From contig JAFUFU010000051.1 of NCBI GenBank assembly GCA_017469785.1, positions 1 to 64,000 of the forward strand: 64,000 nt of DNA, written 5' to 3'. This stretch comes from Treponema sp. Its GTDB lineage: Bacteria > Spirochaetota > Spirochaetia > Treponematales > Treponemataceae. A program made the position numbers and the translations under genes. A model generated the notes under the pieces. That model did no database searches. It saw only the letters and a program-made list of their open reading frames with translations, and was not told where the DNA came from. Numbering within the stretch: position 1 is the first letter of the stretch; the number at the start of each line of letters is the position of its first letter. Shown here one piece after another: positions 16,915 through 25,600 of the stretch.

Positions 16915-18489
16915 ATGGCTAATCGATTTCTGCCAATCGGCATTCAGGATTTTGAAGATTTACGCAATCGCGGCGCTGTTTATGTAGATAAGACTCATCT
17001 CGTTTACAAACTTGCCACCGAAGGAAAGCCCTATTTTTTAAGCCGCCCCCGCAGATTCGGAAAAAGTCTTTTGCTTTCCACTCTTGAAGCCTACTTTTTG
17101 GGCAAAAAAGATTTGTTCAAGGGTCTTGCAATCGAAAAGCTGGAAAAGGACTGGGTGGAATATCCTGTTATAAAAATCAGCTTTGGTGCTGATAATTACC
17201 CTGATTTGAATTGCCTGATATCACTGGAAAATTCCGTTCTTTCTGAATATGAAAAGAAATATGATGTCGCCGTTTCTGATTCCCGTGCGGCACCAAGGCT
17301 CAAAAACATCATCAAAAGTGCCTTCGAAAAGACCGGAAAGCAGGTGGTCATCTTAATCGACGAATACGACAAGCCAATTTTGGACGCCCTTTACACCCAG
17401 TACGAGGAGCAGAACCGACAGGAACTGCGCAGCTTCTACAGCCCGCTAAAGGACTGCGACCAGTACATCCGCTTTCTTTTCATCACGGGAATTACGAAGG
17501 TGAGCCATGTGAACATCTTCTCCGGTCTTAATCAGCTCAACGACATCAGCCTCACTCAAAGCTATTCGTCAATCTGTGGTGTTTCGGAAAGTGAACTGGA
17601 AAAGTATTTTATGCCGGAGATTGAGGCCCTGGCAGAGCGACAGGAAATGAGCCTTGAAGAAACAAAGGCCAAACTTGCCCAGATGTACGACGGCTATCAT
17701 TTTACCCACAATGTTGAGGGTGTTTACAATCCCTTCTGTCTTTTAAAGTGCTTTTCCGACAAGGATTTCGGCTCATACTGGTTTGAGAGCGGTACGCCTT
17801 CTCTTCTCGTAAAGACCTTGCAGAATCAGCCGGTTGAGCTTACCAACATCGTAAACGGCAGATTTGCAAACGAAAATCAGTTCAAGAACTACGACCCGGA
17901 CTCAAAAAACATGCTGCCTGTGATTTACCAGAGCGGCTATCTTACCATTAAGGATTTTGAGAAGGAAACCCGCCTTTATAAGCTGGACTTTCCAAACCGT
18001 GAAGTGGAAGAAGGCTTCCTTGATGTCCTGCTTAAAAAATTCATCACGGTGCCTTACGATGACATCGGCCTTGAAATCAACAATTTGAGGGTCGCCCTGC
18101 GTGACAAAAACCTCGACCAAGCCCTCAACATCATCAAGTCCGCCATCGCAGACCTTCCCACCGTGGTCAAAAAGGACATGTGCGAGAATTACTATGAGTC
18201 GGTCACACATCTCATGTTCCGCATGACAGGCTGGCGCGTGGTCTCTGAACTGCAGAATGTTTGCGGACGGAGCGATGTGGTTGTGGCCTCAAAGGACAGC
18301 GTTTTCGTCTTCGAGCTTAAAATGGATAAGGGGCGGCCTTTTGAAGAGGTTGCAGAAGAAGCCCTGGCCCAGATTGACGCCAACGGCTATTCACAAAGAT
18401 TTTCCGTCAGCGGAAAGAAAATGTACAAGGTAGCCCTTGTTTTCTCCAGCGAGGGAAAGGGGCTTCTGGGCTGGAAGGTAAGGGAATAA
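16915..18489 (+). CDS. AAA-ATPase-like protein with C-terminal PD-(D/E)XK nuclease domain
   Basis: 524 residues, usual for the AAA-ATPase_like plus PD-(D/E)XK family that is multi-copy in gut anaerobes. The N-terminal domain has a variant Walker A SRPRRFGKS (Lys50) and Walker B VVILIDEYDKP (Asp149, Glu150). The nuclease domain ends the protein with GRSDVVV (Asp454) and FELK (Glu467, Lys469), the expected D-ExK arrangement, so both sites look intact. Proposed roles for the family include mobile-element or defence functions; none is proven. It lies between fabF and fabG on the opposite strand, probably a later insertion. Confidence 0.88.
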   Translation: MANRFLPIGIQDFEDLRNRGAVYVDKTHLVYKLATEGKPYFLSRPRRFGKSLLLSTLEAYFLGKKDLFKGLAIEKLEKDWVEYPVIKISFGADNYPDLNCLISLENSVLSEYEKKYDVAVSDSRAAPRLKNIIKSAFEKTGKQVVILIDEYDKPILDALYTQYEEQNRQELRSFYSPLKDCDQYIRFLFITGITKVSHVNIFSGLNQLNDISLTQSYSSICGVSESELEKYFMPEIEALAERQEMSLEETKAKLAQMYDGYHFTHNVEGVYNPFCLLKCFSDKDFGSYWFESGTPSLLVKTLQNQPVELTNIVNGRFANENQFKNYDPDSKNMLPVIYQSGYLTIKDFEKETRLYKLDFPNREVEEGFLDVLLKKFITVPYDDIGLEINNLRVALRDKNLDQALNIIKSAIADLPTVVKKDMCENYYESVTHLMFRMTGWRVVSELQNVCGRSDVVVASKDSVFVFELKMDKGRPFEEVAEEALAQIDANGYSQRFSVSGKKMYKVALVFSSEGKGLLGWKVRE

Positions 18490-18545
18490 CGCCCGCCAGA
18501 ACTCGCTTCCCTGTCATTCCGGGCTTGATCTGGAATTTCCTCTTA

Positions 18546-18580
18546 CAAAAAAAACTGGCCTCGCCGAAGCAAGACCAGTT
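18546..18580 (-). terminator. strong rho-independent terminator
   Basis: On the minus strand a 12-bp stem (AACTGG outer, TTGC/GCGA inner, one G-U wobble at each of two steps) closes on a TTCG tetraloop and is followed by eight T residues. It ends minus-strand transcription from fabG and guards the end of the convergent PD-(D/E)XK gene. Confidence 0.85.
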
Positions 18581-18581
18581 A

Positions 18582-18608
18582 AACAGCGACAGGATGTCGC
18601 GTCAATAA
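18582..18608. repeat. small hairpin repeat, copy 2
   Basis: ACAGCGACAGGATGTCGC followed by GTCAATA; stem GCGAC/GTCGC. Compared with copy 1 (16202-16229), a G-C pair is replaced by an A-T pair, with both strands changed. Confidence 0.65.
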
Positions 18609-18627
18609 AAAAGCAGATAATACCACG

Positions 18628-18654
18628 CGAGAATTTTGCGAAGCAAAATTCTCG
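18628..18654. repeat. perfect 12-bp hairpin with GAA loop
   Basis: CGAGAATTTTGC, loop GAA, GCAAAATTCTCG. The apex is the heptamer GCGAAGC (18638-18644). Confidence 0.75.
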
Positions 18655-18656
18655 TC

Positions 18657-18754
18657 GCTAAAAAAATTACAAGGATACGCTAGCCGCGTAAGCGGCGAGT
18701 TAATTACTTCCACTCATGTCAACGACACGAAGTGGCGTATGTAATTTTTTTAGC
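18657..18754. repeat. structured inverted repeat at the end of fabG
   Basis: GCTAAAAAAATTACA at 18657-18671 faces TGTAATTTTTTTAGC at 18740-18754; ATACGC/GCGTAT continue the arms. Two nested hairpins lie inside (around 18680-18697 and 18709-18735). The right arm contains the fabG stop codon. On the minus strand it could add to termination; as DNA it folds into a branched cruciform. Confidence 0.7.
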
Positions 18755-19496
18755 AGCCCATTCCGCCGTCAACGCCAAGCACCTGGCCCGTGATGTATGT
18801 GCTGAGGTCGCTGGCAAGGAAAAGAGCCGCATTTGCGATGTCCTCAGGCTTTCCGGCCCGTTTCAACGGCAAGCCCTCAACCCACTGAGCCTTCATGTCG
18901 TCTTTGAGAACGGCAGTCATGTCAGTTTCGATGAAGCCCGGTGCGATTGCATTTACGCGAACGCCGCGGCTTCCGACTTCTTTTGCCAAAGCCTTTGTAT
19001 AAGCGATGATTCCGCCCTTAGAGGCCGCATAGTTGACCTGACCGCCCTGACCGTGAAGACCGACGATAGAAGCCATGTTGATGATGGAGCAAGACTTGTC
19101 CTTTGCGCGAATCATGTTGCTGGAAACAATCTGGCTGATTAAGAATACGCTGGTAAGGTTGATGCGAAGAACATCGTCCCAATCCTCTTTTTTCATGCGA
19201 AAAGAAAGACCGTCCCGGGTGATTCCCGCATTGTTTACAAGAATGTCGAATGTGCCGGCTTCAGCCAAAGCAGCCTTTACGACCTCAGTGACTTGCTCCG
19301 CGTTTCCCACATCAGCGTAAATCTCGTGGAAAGCGACACCGTTATCAGCGGCAAGTTTTTCCAAATCCGCTTTGGCGGCACTTGGCTTAGAGCACAAGCC
19401 CCAAACCTCAGCCCCGTTCTTCAAATATGCCTCAACAATAGCCTTGCCAATTCCCCGGCTGCTTCCTGTCACAAGTGCTTTTTTATTCTTCAACAT
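18750..19496 (-). CDS. fabG: 3-oxoacyl-ACP reductase
   Basis: 248 residues from the ATG at 19496, preceded by AAGGAG; the longer frame upstream is repeat DNA. A classical short-chain dehydrogenase reducing 3-oxoacyl-ACP with NADPH. Visible: TGSSRGIG cofactor loop (10-17), NNAG (88-91), catalytic Ser143, Tyr156 and Lys160 (YAASK), and the end ITGQVLGVDGGMGC. It lies between fabD upstream and the inserted plus-strand genes downstream, and its stop codon is inside a large inverted repeat. Confidence 0.95.
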   Translation of the reverse strand: MLKNKKALVTGSSRGIGKAIVEAYLKNGAEVWGLCSKPSAAKADLEKLAADNGVAFHEIYADVGNAEQVTEVVKAALAEAGTFDILVNNAGITRDGLSFRMKKEDWDDVLRINLTSVFLISQIVSSNMIRAKDKSCSIINMASIVGLHGQGGQVNYAASKGGIIAYTKALAKEVGSRGVRVNAIAPGFIETDMTAVLKDDMKAQWVEGLPLKRAGKPEDIANAALFLASDLSTYITGQVLGVDGGMGC

Positions 19497-19516
19497 AATA
19501 ATTTTCTCCTTTTTGT

Positions 19517-19723
19517 CCCTCACAGAGCTTGGGAGTGCACAGAGAGTTTTTCGTAAAAGAAATATTAACATCTCAATCTAGCTTCTACTAAACAACAAGA
19601 CTGTGATAAAAATTTTTGTATTACAAAACCTTCTCTGTGAACTCTGTGCCCCTACGAGCATAGCTCTTCGGGAGACTCGCTAAAATTGCTTTGCAATTTT
19701 TTAACGCTCCCTATCTGTGAGGA
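19517..19723. repeat. CTCTGTGA-type repeat between fabG and fabD
   Basis: CCTCACAGAG at 19518 and ATCTGTGAGG near 19713-19722 face each other; between them are GCACAGAGAG, TTCTCTGTGAACTCTGTG and a hairpin AAAATTGC/GCAATTTT. A related element is at 43249-43330. It occupies the fabD-fabG gap, so fabG may rely on read-through or a promoter within it. Confidence 0.55.
19655..19678. repeat. 24-bp dispersed repeat, copy 1
   Basis: The 24 bases starting CGAGCATAGCTCTTCG are the exact reverse complement of 22246-22269, 2.6 kb away. Confidence 0.75.
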
Positions 19724-19731
19724 ATTTTATA

Positions 19732-20688
19732 CTACAGTGCCTGGATGCTCTCGGCTGTATTAACTGGCGTACATGCCAGTGTTGCGCCCAGTTCTGTCTG
19801 ACCCCAGAGGCCGCTCAAAACTTTTCCTGGTCCTACTTCGAGGATAACCCATTCGTTTGCAGAATCTTCTTTAATCAAATCAGCAAGGACTTTCTCTTCG
19901 TCTGTCCAGCGAACCGGGTGAGTGAGGTGGTCAACTGCGCTTGATTTTGCAGGCGCGCCCTCTGTGACTTTTTTACCGGTTACATTTGAGAACAAAGTGA
20001 TTTTCGGATCGCAGAATGTGTAGGACTCCAGAACCACCTTGAAATTGTCGGCGGCACGCTGCATGAGCGGACAGTGGAAAGGACCTGCAACGGCAAGGCG
20101 GACCGTTCTGCGGGCACCTGCCTCTTTTGCGGCTTCCTCAGCCTTTGTAAGGCCGTCGGCAGTGCCTGAAATTACGGTCTGTTTGACGCTGTTGAGGTTT
20201 GCGGCATAAGCACCCTCGATTCCATTGGCGATTTCCTCAACCTTTTCCGGCGGAAGGCCAAGAATCGCGCTCATTCCAGGAGCATTTCCGGCGTTTTCCT
20301 CAGCAATCTGCTCGCAGACTTTCTGCATGATAGTTCCGCGCTGGCAGACAACTTTGATAACATCCTCAAAAGAAAGGATTCCTGCGGCATAAAGAGCGGG
20401 GAATTCGCCCAAGCTGAATCCCATTGCGGCACTCGGCTCGATTCCCTTTGATTTTAAGGCTGCCATAACGGCAAGACTTGCCGCAGTGATTGCCAGCTGG
20501 CTGTTGTCGCTTCTATTTAATTCAGCAGCTTCGGTTTCCCAGAGCAGTTTTGGAATATCTTTTCCCGTTACTTTTGAAATCTCATCAATGACCTTGCGGG
20601 CCTCCGGAAAAGCCTCACAAACATCTTTAATCATTCCCTGAGCCTGTGCACCCTGTCCAGGGAACAAAAATGCATACTTCTTAGACAT
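19732..20688 (-). CDS. fabD: malonyl-CoA:ACP transacylase
   Basis: 318 residues from the ATG at 20688 with a GTGGAGGAAAAC leader as a strong ribosome binding site. FabD loads malonyl groups onto acyl carrier protein. The start FLFPGQGAQ, nucleophile Ser92 in GFSLGE and His205 in GPFHCPLM are diagnostic. It is the first visible gene of the fatty acid cluster, followed by fabG after a 235-bp repeat-filled gap. Confidence 0.95.
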   Translation of the reverse strand: MSKKYAFLFPGQGAQAQGMIKDVCEAFPEARKVIDEISKVTGKDIPKLLWETEAAELNRSDNSQLAITAASLAVMAALKSKGIEPSAAMGFSLGEFPALYAAGILSFEDVIKVVCQRGTIMQKVCEQIAEENAGNAPGMSAILGLPPEKVEEIANGIEGAYAANLNSVKQTVISGTADGLTKAEEAAKEAGARRTVRLAVAGPFHCPLMQRAADNFKVVLESYTFCDPKITLFSNVTGKKVTEGAPAKSSAVDHLTHPVRWTDEEKVLADLIKEDSANEWVILEVGPGKVLSGLWGQTELGATLACTPVNTAESIQAL

Positions 20689-20704
20689 GTTTTCCTCCAC
20701 CGTC

Positions 20705-20754
20705 ATTATCGGGCTCAAGGGCAAACGTTGTCGCCCTTGCTTAGACCCGATAAT
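20705..20754. repeat. double-stem hairpin upstream of fabD
   Basis: ATTATCGGG/CCCGATAAT enclose AAGGGC/GCCCTT. The TCATT..CGGGCT..CCCGA outline recalls the hairpin inside the MITE-like element at 3946-3968 and a fragment at 18513-18538 (GTCATTCCGGGCTTGATC). It lies in the fabD promoter or leader region. Confidence 0.6.
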
Positions 20755-20835
20755 CTTTTCATTATGACAAAATCTTAAAAAATGTCATACTCGATATTCA
20801 TATTATAGAAATACAAAAAAATGTTCAAGTGTTAA

Positions 20836-21095
20836 AGGGGGAAGTCTCCCCCTCGCTCCAATACCTCTCACTACGCCAGAGGAGTCCGAGCAAGCTCAGC
20901 CTTCTCCGCTCCGTTCGGGTATTTCCGCTACCCCCTCTGCGGGAGCTCCCGCAACGCCCCGCGCTAAGGATTGTAGGGGCGGCGAAGCCGTTCCGAAGCG
21001 AGCTTAGCGAGCGCAGGAATGAAGTGCGGATAGCACGGAACCCAAACGAGCACGACAACGAGAGTGCTCGCAACCGCCGAAGGCGGGAGCGCCCA
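20836..21095. repeat. GC-rich dispersed repeat, copy B (longest copy)
   Basis: Starts with a GGGGGAAGTCTCCCC palindrome (also at 53838-53853), then GAGCTC-centred hairpin CGGGAGCTCCCG, then the block shared with copies A and C: GGATTGTAGGGGCGGCGAAG (20968-20987) and CACGGAACCC, and ends with an ACCGCCGAAGGCGGGAGC hairpin. It fills the 420-bp space between fabD and the M15 peptidase gene. Open frames across it are repeat translations, not genes. Confidence 0.7.
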
Positions 21096-21108
21096 AAACT
21101 TCCCACTT

Positions 21109-21801
21109 TCAGTTTTCCGTTTTCAACTCAAAATGCTGCCAGTCTTTGACACCCTGCCAGTCGCCGCCCCACTCAAAGCCGGCTTCCGTAAAAAGCTTGT
21201 AGGCCAAATCATTGTGGTCGATTTTGTAGGGAAAATTCTTGCTGCGGTCAAGGTAAGGCGCGCCCTTAAATGGCTCAATATTGGGCTTTCCATTGACAGT
21301 TTTGTAATAGGGATTGTAAAGGGGGTTAATGTCCACCGCCAGACCTGAGCCATGCTTTGAAACCGTGGTCGTGTGGGAAATAAAGCGGAAATTAAAGCAG
21401 GATGAGTTGTTGTCGCTCATGGATTTCTCGTCGTCCGCGTCGTACTCGTCAATCAGGCGGATTTTTTCAATCGGGTAGCCCGCCACATAGAGCTTTTTGA
21501 AAATCTCAAGGAGAGTGTCGGCGATTTTTACATTGCAGACAAGCTCCCCTTCCTTCGTGGAACCGTCCAGCGTTTTGTGAAGAAGATGAAGATAGCGGAG
21601 GGCCGAACGGGGAATCGTACAGTTTTCCTTGTAAGACTTCCCCCACATTTTCGCAAAAAGCTCGTCAGAAATTTCAGTTATATAGAAAGAAGAATCAATC
21701 TGAAAATCCAAATTGCCGTCAATTTTTTCGAGAGGTTCTGACTGACCGTGAGCCATAAAAAGGGATGAAATCATAATGGAGAGAATAAAACAAAATTTCA
21801 T
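21109..21801 (-). CDS. M15-family peptidoglycan peptidase (VanY/L-Ala-D-Glu type)
   Basis: 230 residues. MKFCFILSIMISSLFMAHGQ is a signal peptide. The zinc site of M15 peptidases is visible: His150 and Asp157 in SKHGSGLAVDINP and His223 in DWQHFEL, with SCFNFR upstream. It should trim peptide stems of peptidoglycan in the periplasm. The last residues ELKTEN and the stop codon are written by a purine-rich heptad repeat (21098-21131), so the original C terminus may have been replaced. No Shine-Dalgarno is visible; TATAAT lies 10 nt before the ATG. Confidence 0.85.
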   Translation of the reverse strand: MKFCFILSIMISSLFMAHGQSEPLEKIDGNLDFQIDSSFYITEISDELFAKMWGKSYKENCTIPRSALRYLHLLHKTLDGSTKEGELVCNVKIADTLLEIFKKLYVAGYPIEKIRLIDEYDADDEKSMSDNNSSCFNFRFISHTTTVSKHGSGLAVDINPLYNPYYKTVNGKPNIEPFKGAPYLDRSKNFPYKIDHNDLAYKLFTEAGFEWGGDWQGVKDWQHFELKTEN

Positions 21802-21908
21802 TTATAGAAAGATTATAGCAAAAATCCATGGGAAAATCTTTTAAAATTGATAAATTGAAAAATTGTGATAAACTTATTATAGATTTAAAAGACTTGCTGG
21901 AGGTAAAA

Positions 21909-22148
21909 ATGATAGCAACAATCATCATGGGTCTTATCGTTGGTTTATTGGGTGGCTTTTTCATGAAAGTCAGCTTTGGCGGAAGCACGCTCGTCGGATT
22001 TATCGTATGTGTTTTGGTGGGTATTGTCGGTTCCTTTATCGGCGGATGTCTTGGAAGCGCCCTTAAAATCAAAAACACGGTCTTGCAGTTCGTCCTCGAT
22101 GTTGTAGGCGCATGTCTGTTGATAGCATTGCTAAAGGTCATTTTTTAA
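21909..22148 (+). CDS. GlsB/YeaQ/YmgE-family small membrane protein
   Basis: 79 residues from the ATG at 21909, with GGAGG 5 nt upstream; an open stretch of 27 codons before it lacks support. Three hydrophobic Gly-rich helices (MIATIIMGLIVGLLGGFFMK, TLVGFIVCVLVGIVGSFIGG, VLQFVLDVVGACLLIALLKV) match the transglycosylase-associated / GlsB stress-response family (PF04226). The role of the family is unclear; it is linked to envelope stress in Gram-positives. It has no operon partner. Confidence 0.8.
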   Translation: MIATIIMGLIVGLLGGFFMKVSFGGSTLVGFIVCVLVGIVGSFIGGCLGSALKIKNTVLQFVLDVVGACLLIALLKVIF

Positions 22149-22245
22149 ATTAAAAATTTCTATAGCAAATGCGAAGAACTTGCAGAAAAAGCTTTGAAGA
22201 GTGCTTAAAATATAAAAAAAAACAGGGGCTTGACATAAAACATAG

Positions 22246-22269
22246 GAGTCTCCCGAAGAGCTATGCTCG
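22246..22269. repeat. 24-bp dispersed repeat, copy 2
   Basis: GAGTCTCCCGAAGAGC and the next 8 bases are the exact reverse complement of 19655-19678. It sits directly before the Rpn-tail fragment. Confidence 0.75.
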
Positions 22270-22294
22270 AAGGGAAAAGGAAGGAGTGAGAACT

Positions 22295-22507
22295 ATGTGC
22301 AGAATTGTTGAGGAATACGGAAAAGAGAGAGAAGCCGAAGGCTTGAAACGTGGAGTTCACGAAACTGCCATCGCCAACGCAAAGAATTTACTCCGCATGA
22401 ATCTTGGAACTCTAGAGCAAATTTCACAGGTAGTTTCCCTTCCTCTGGACGAAGAGCTTGCTCTCAAAGAAGAACTTGAACGCGAAGCCTCCGTTGTCAC
22501 TAACTAG
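22295..22507 (+). pseudogene. C-terminal fragment of an Rpn/PD-(D/E)XK nuclease-family protein
   Basis: 70 codons from an ATG at 22295 with GGAAGGAG upstream read MCRIVEEYGKEREAEGLKRG, then AIANAKNLLRMNLGTLEQISQ and LPLDEELALKEEL. This is the regulatory tail found at the end of Rpn family (PDDEXK_2) recombination-promoting nuclease/transposase proteins; the nuclease domain of about 220 residues is absent. The frame is open for 42 more codons upstream without resemblance. Most likely a remnant left by deletion, with a dispersed repeat at the break, though a small tail-only protein could still be made. Confidence 0.65.
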
Positions 22508-22565
22508 CCGCCTGAACGCGTTTCAGGGCAAAAATGAGCTTTCACATCGTGCCGAATAACGCATT

Positions 22566-22608
22566 GATAAAAAATCGCCCTGAAAGGTTTGTGCCTTTCA
22601 GGGCGATT
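22566..22608 (-). terminator. strong terminator of the giant Ig-like gene
   Basis: AATCGCCCTGAAAGG (22573-22587) pairs with CCTTTCAGGGCGATT (22594-22608), a 15-bp perfect stem. On the minus strand it is followed by TTTTTT; on the plus strand by GTGTTTTT, so it may work in both directions. Confidence 0.88.
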
Positions 22609-22652
22609 GTGTTTTTGGGGAGGTTGCTCCCACTCTGCTGATTGCCTGATGA

Positions 22653-25600
22653 TTATTTCATCTGTGCGGTTTCGATGTAGCCGGAAGTACTGCTTTCTCG
22701 AATCTGATAGCCCAAAACAGGAGTATCTTTTCCAGTTCCATAGCATTTACCGAAATACTGCCCAGCAGATGATGTTCCTTTTGTACTTGCTTTTCTTACA
22801 CCGTCTGAATCCTTCCAAAGTCCTACATTAATCCTATCCTGAGGTATTTTACTAGAAGAAGGAACCAATGTAACTTCCCAATTGCTGGTGTAAGCGTCAT
22901 CAACAGAACCATTACCGACAGATGTAGAAACTTTATAAGCAAGTTTCGGTTTCGTTGAAGAAAGTCCATAATAACCAATATACGGAATAGCTTTTCCCCC
23001 TGCTGAATCCAGCACAACATCAATAGTCAAATTCTGACCGATGATTGCATATGAATCCACGACACATGAATCTGAATCTTCTGAATAATCAGCATCGTAT
23101 GAACTTAAATAAGCATATTTCAAATCACCATTTGAGCTGTCATAGCCAGCAATATGGATTCCTCCTTTTGCGTCGGCAACAAGCTGACAGTACTCACCAG
23201 AACCAGTAAAGATTGTTTTTACACCAGTCCAGTTTGTTGTGTTTTTGCCAGTTGTTCCAGCAGTCGGGTTTGTGTTGTATGCATATTTCAAGTCTCCGCT
23301 GTGCGAGTCATACCATACAAGAACTACAACATCTTTATTATTTGAACTAACAACATCTATGCAGACATACTCACCGGCCTGACCAAGCGTTGCAGTTCCA
23401 GTGCTATCCGCAATGACCTGACAATAAGACAAATCATACTTACCTTTATCTAAGTTGTCGTTATTATTTATAGTATTATTTCTATAAGCATCATTGTAAT
23501 TATTGAAATTCGCTTTTGTTGTTTGAGAATCAGCCAAATTTCCATATCTGAACCGAATTTCTTCATTCAAATCATCAAAATACGCCATATAAATATTTGT
23601 TGAATATGTCGTATTCTTTCTAGACGTTACAATTGACGGACTCTTGACTCTGTTCTTGTCAAAGTTCAATGTTCCTGTATTGGCACGATTAGAATCGCCA
23701 TACTGGGCAATTGCTTCAAGTCTCAATGCATTGCTTCCAGCATATGAACCGCCAGTAGCAGCGCCACTTATGTCCCATCGGTCTGTCATAAGGCTGAACC
23801 TGTCTGCCTGAGTTGCGTTGATGTCGCCACCTGCCGCAACTCCATATGTACGACCTTCACTGTCATAGGCAAAGCCTACAGATGACATAAAGTCATAGCT
23901 TCCTTGCCAGTAAGCATACGAATTTTCACCTGCAGCAATTCTATTGTCTGTGGCAGTCGCAACAGTTCCCGGCATTGAGAAATAAAGAGGTCCATTGGTG
24001 AATGCAAAGCCTATCATACCCGTAGATGGGTTAATCTTCATTACAGGATCAGAAATTACTCCAGAGATTGGTCTTGCCGCCTTGCTGTTGAACTCCCACA
24101 CGTCCAAAATCACATCGTCCGTCAAATTGTTGTTCGAGTCGTTGTTCGGCTGGCGGTTCGGGTAGTTGGCGTAAATCGTGTAGTCGCCTGTCGCGCTCGT
24201 GGTCGTCTTTTGGTAGTCGTCCTTGGCGTCGTTGTCGTTGAAGTTGTTGAGTGCCCAAATATCGTTTACGCTTGCCCAGAGTTTTCCGCTCGTGAAGCTT
24301 GCGATGGAAGCGGCTGAGTAAACGCTTGCCACAGGAGCTGCGCTTGCAGAATACCACTTGTAGCTTGTGCTCGGCGTAATTTTTGTGAGAGCTGCCCAGT
24401 TCGAAGCGTCATCGGCAAGGCTTCCGCCATTAAGGTTGAATCCGTAGACGTAGATTGTTTCCGTAGAGGCAACAGGATAGTGTCCCAGAGCCGTGCGGTC
24501 ATAGACGCTTGAGCGGGTCTTCTTGAGGCTTGAAAGGGAAGACTTCACGCCCACGATGTACGGCACTACGTCCATCTGGTATGTCGGAAGGTTAGTCGTT
24601 CCGTCGGTGACAGCGTGGTCGCTGTTGCTTTCAGCCCTTGTGCTTACATTGGTTGTGCTCGTTTCGTTTTTAGTCAAGTCTTTTGCGGTAACGGAGAGCA
24701 CGACATCAAGTTTTGCCACGTCACTGATTTTCTCCGTGTCGATTGAGAGAGTCCAGTAGACTTTGTGTCCTTTCTGCCCAAAGTAGGCGTCATCTTTGTA
24801 GTAGCCGATTGAAGTGGCTGTCTTGTAAGAAACGGTCGCCTGCCAGCCGTCAGTATCAAGAGTTCCACTTCCTGCAGTCCAAGTCGAGTCTTCCGATTTA
24901 TAGGTTGCAATCGTGCCGCTCATATAAGAGCCGAATGCGAAGTCGATTTCTGAAAGAGAGTGCTCGTCGTAGGCAGTGCCCGTGAATGTGACGATTCCAG
25001 AAACTTTCGGGTCGCTTCCGTAAGCTGTTGTGCCGGAAGTCAAGTTCTTTATCGCATCCGTCAAGTCATCCTCAAATTCGATGTGTCCTTTGAGGTCTGT
25101 CGAAGTCGCAGCTGAGGCAGAATCGTAGATTGAGTTCTCGTTGATTCCGTTCCAGTAGAACGGATTGATTACCGTCTTTGGAGCCGTGCCGTCCACCAAA
25201 TCAAAGGTGAAGTCTTTTACCAGAAGAACCGTGTTCTGCGAGTCTGTTCCAGAAGTACGCTCTTCCGTTGAATCCCAGAAGGTGAATGAGAATGCCTTGT
25301 CCTCTCCGTCGTCGCTTTCTTCCAGAGCCGTGCCGTCTGACTTTCCTGCAAGAACAGCGTTAGAAAGCACGTAAGCGTAGAACTTGTTTCCAGAAGCCGC
25401 CGCCGCGAACTTGCTCGCCGTAATCGTGTAGCTTGAAGCATCAGTCGCAGTTAGAGTTGTCGCATCTGTTCCATCGGTCGTCTTGTCTGCGATTGCGGAA
25501 ATCGCTGTTCCGTTTGCAGTCGTGACGGCATCGGTGGTTGTCGCGTCTTTCTTCGCCACGAGGGAAAGATTTCCGTTTCCGCCCACGATTTCTGGTACAA

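Noticed and set aside
18657..18754. Chromosomal integron attC site
   Set aside because: The fold is suggestive, but no conserved RYYYAAC/GTTRRRY core, gene-cassette array or integrase is visible.
20829..21106. Arg/Ser-rich open frames on both strands between fabD and the M15 gene
   Set aside because: They translate the GC-rich dispersed repeat and lack ribosome binding sites.
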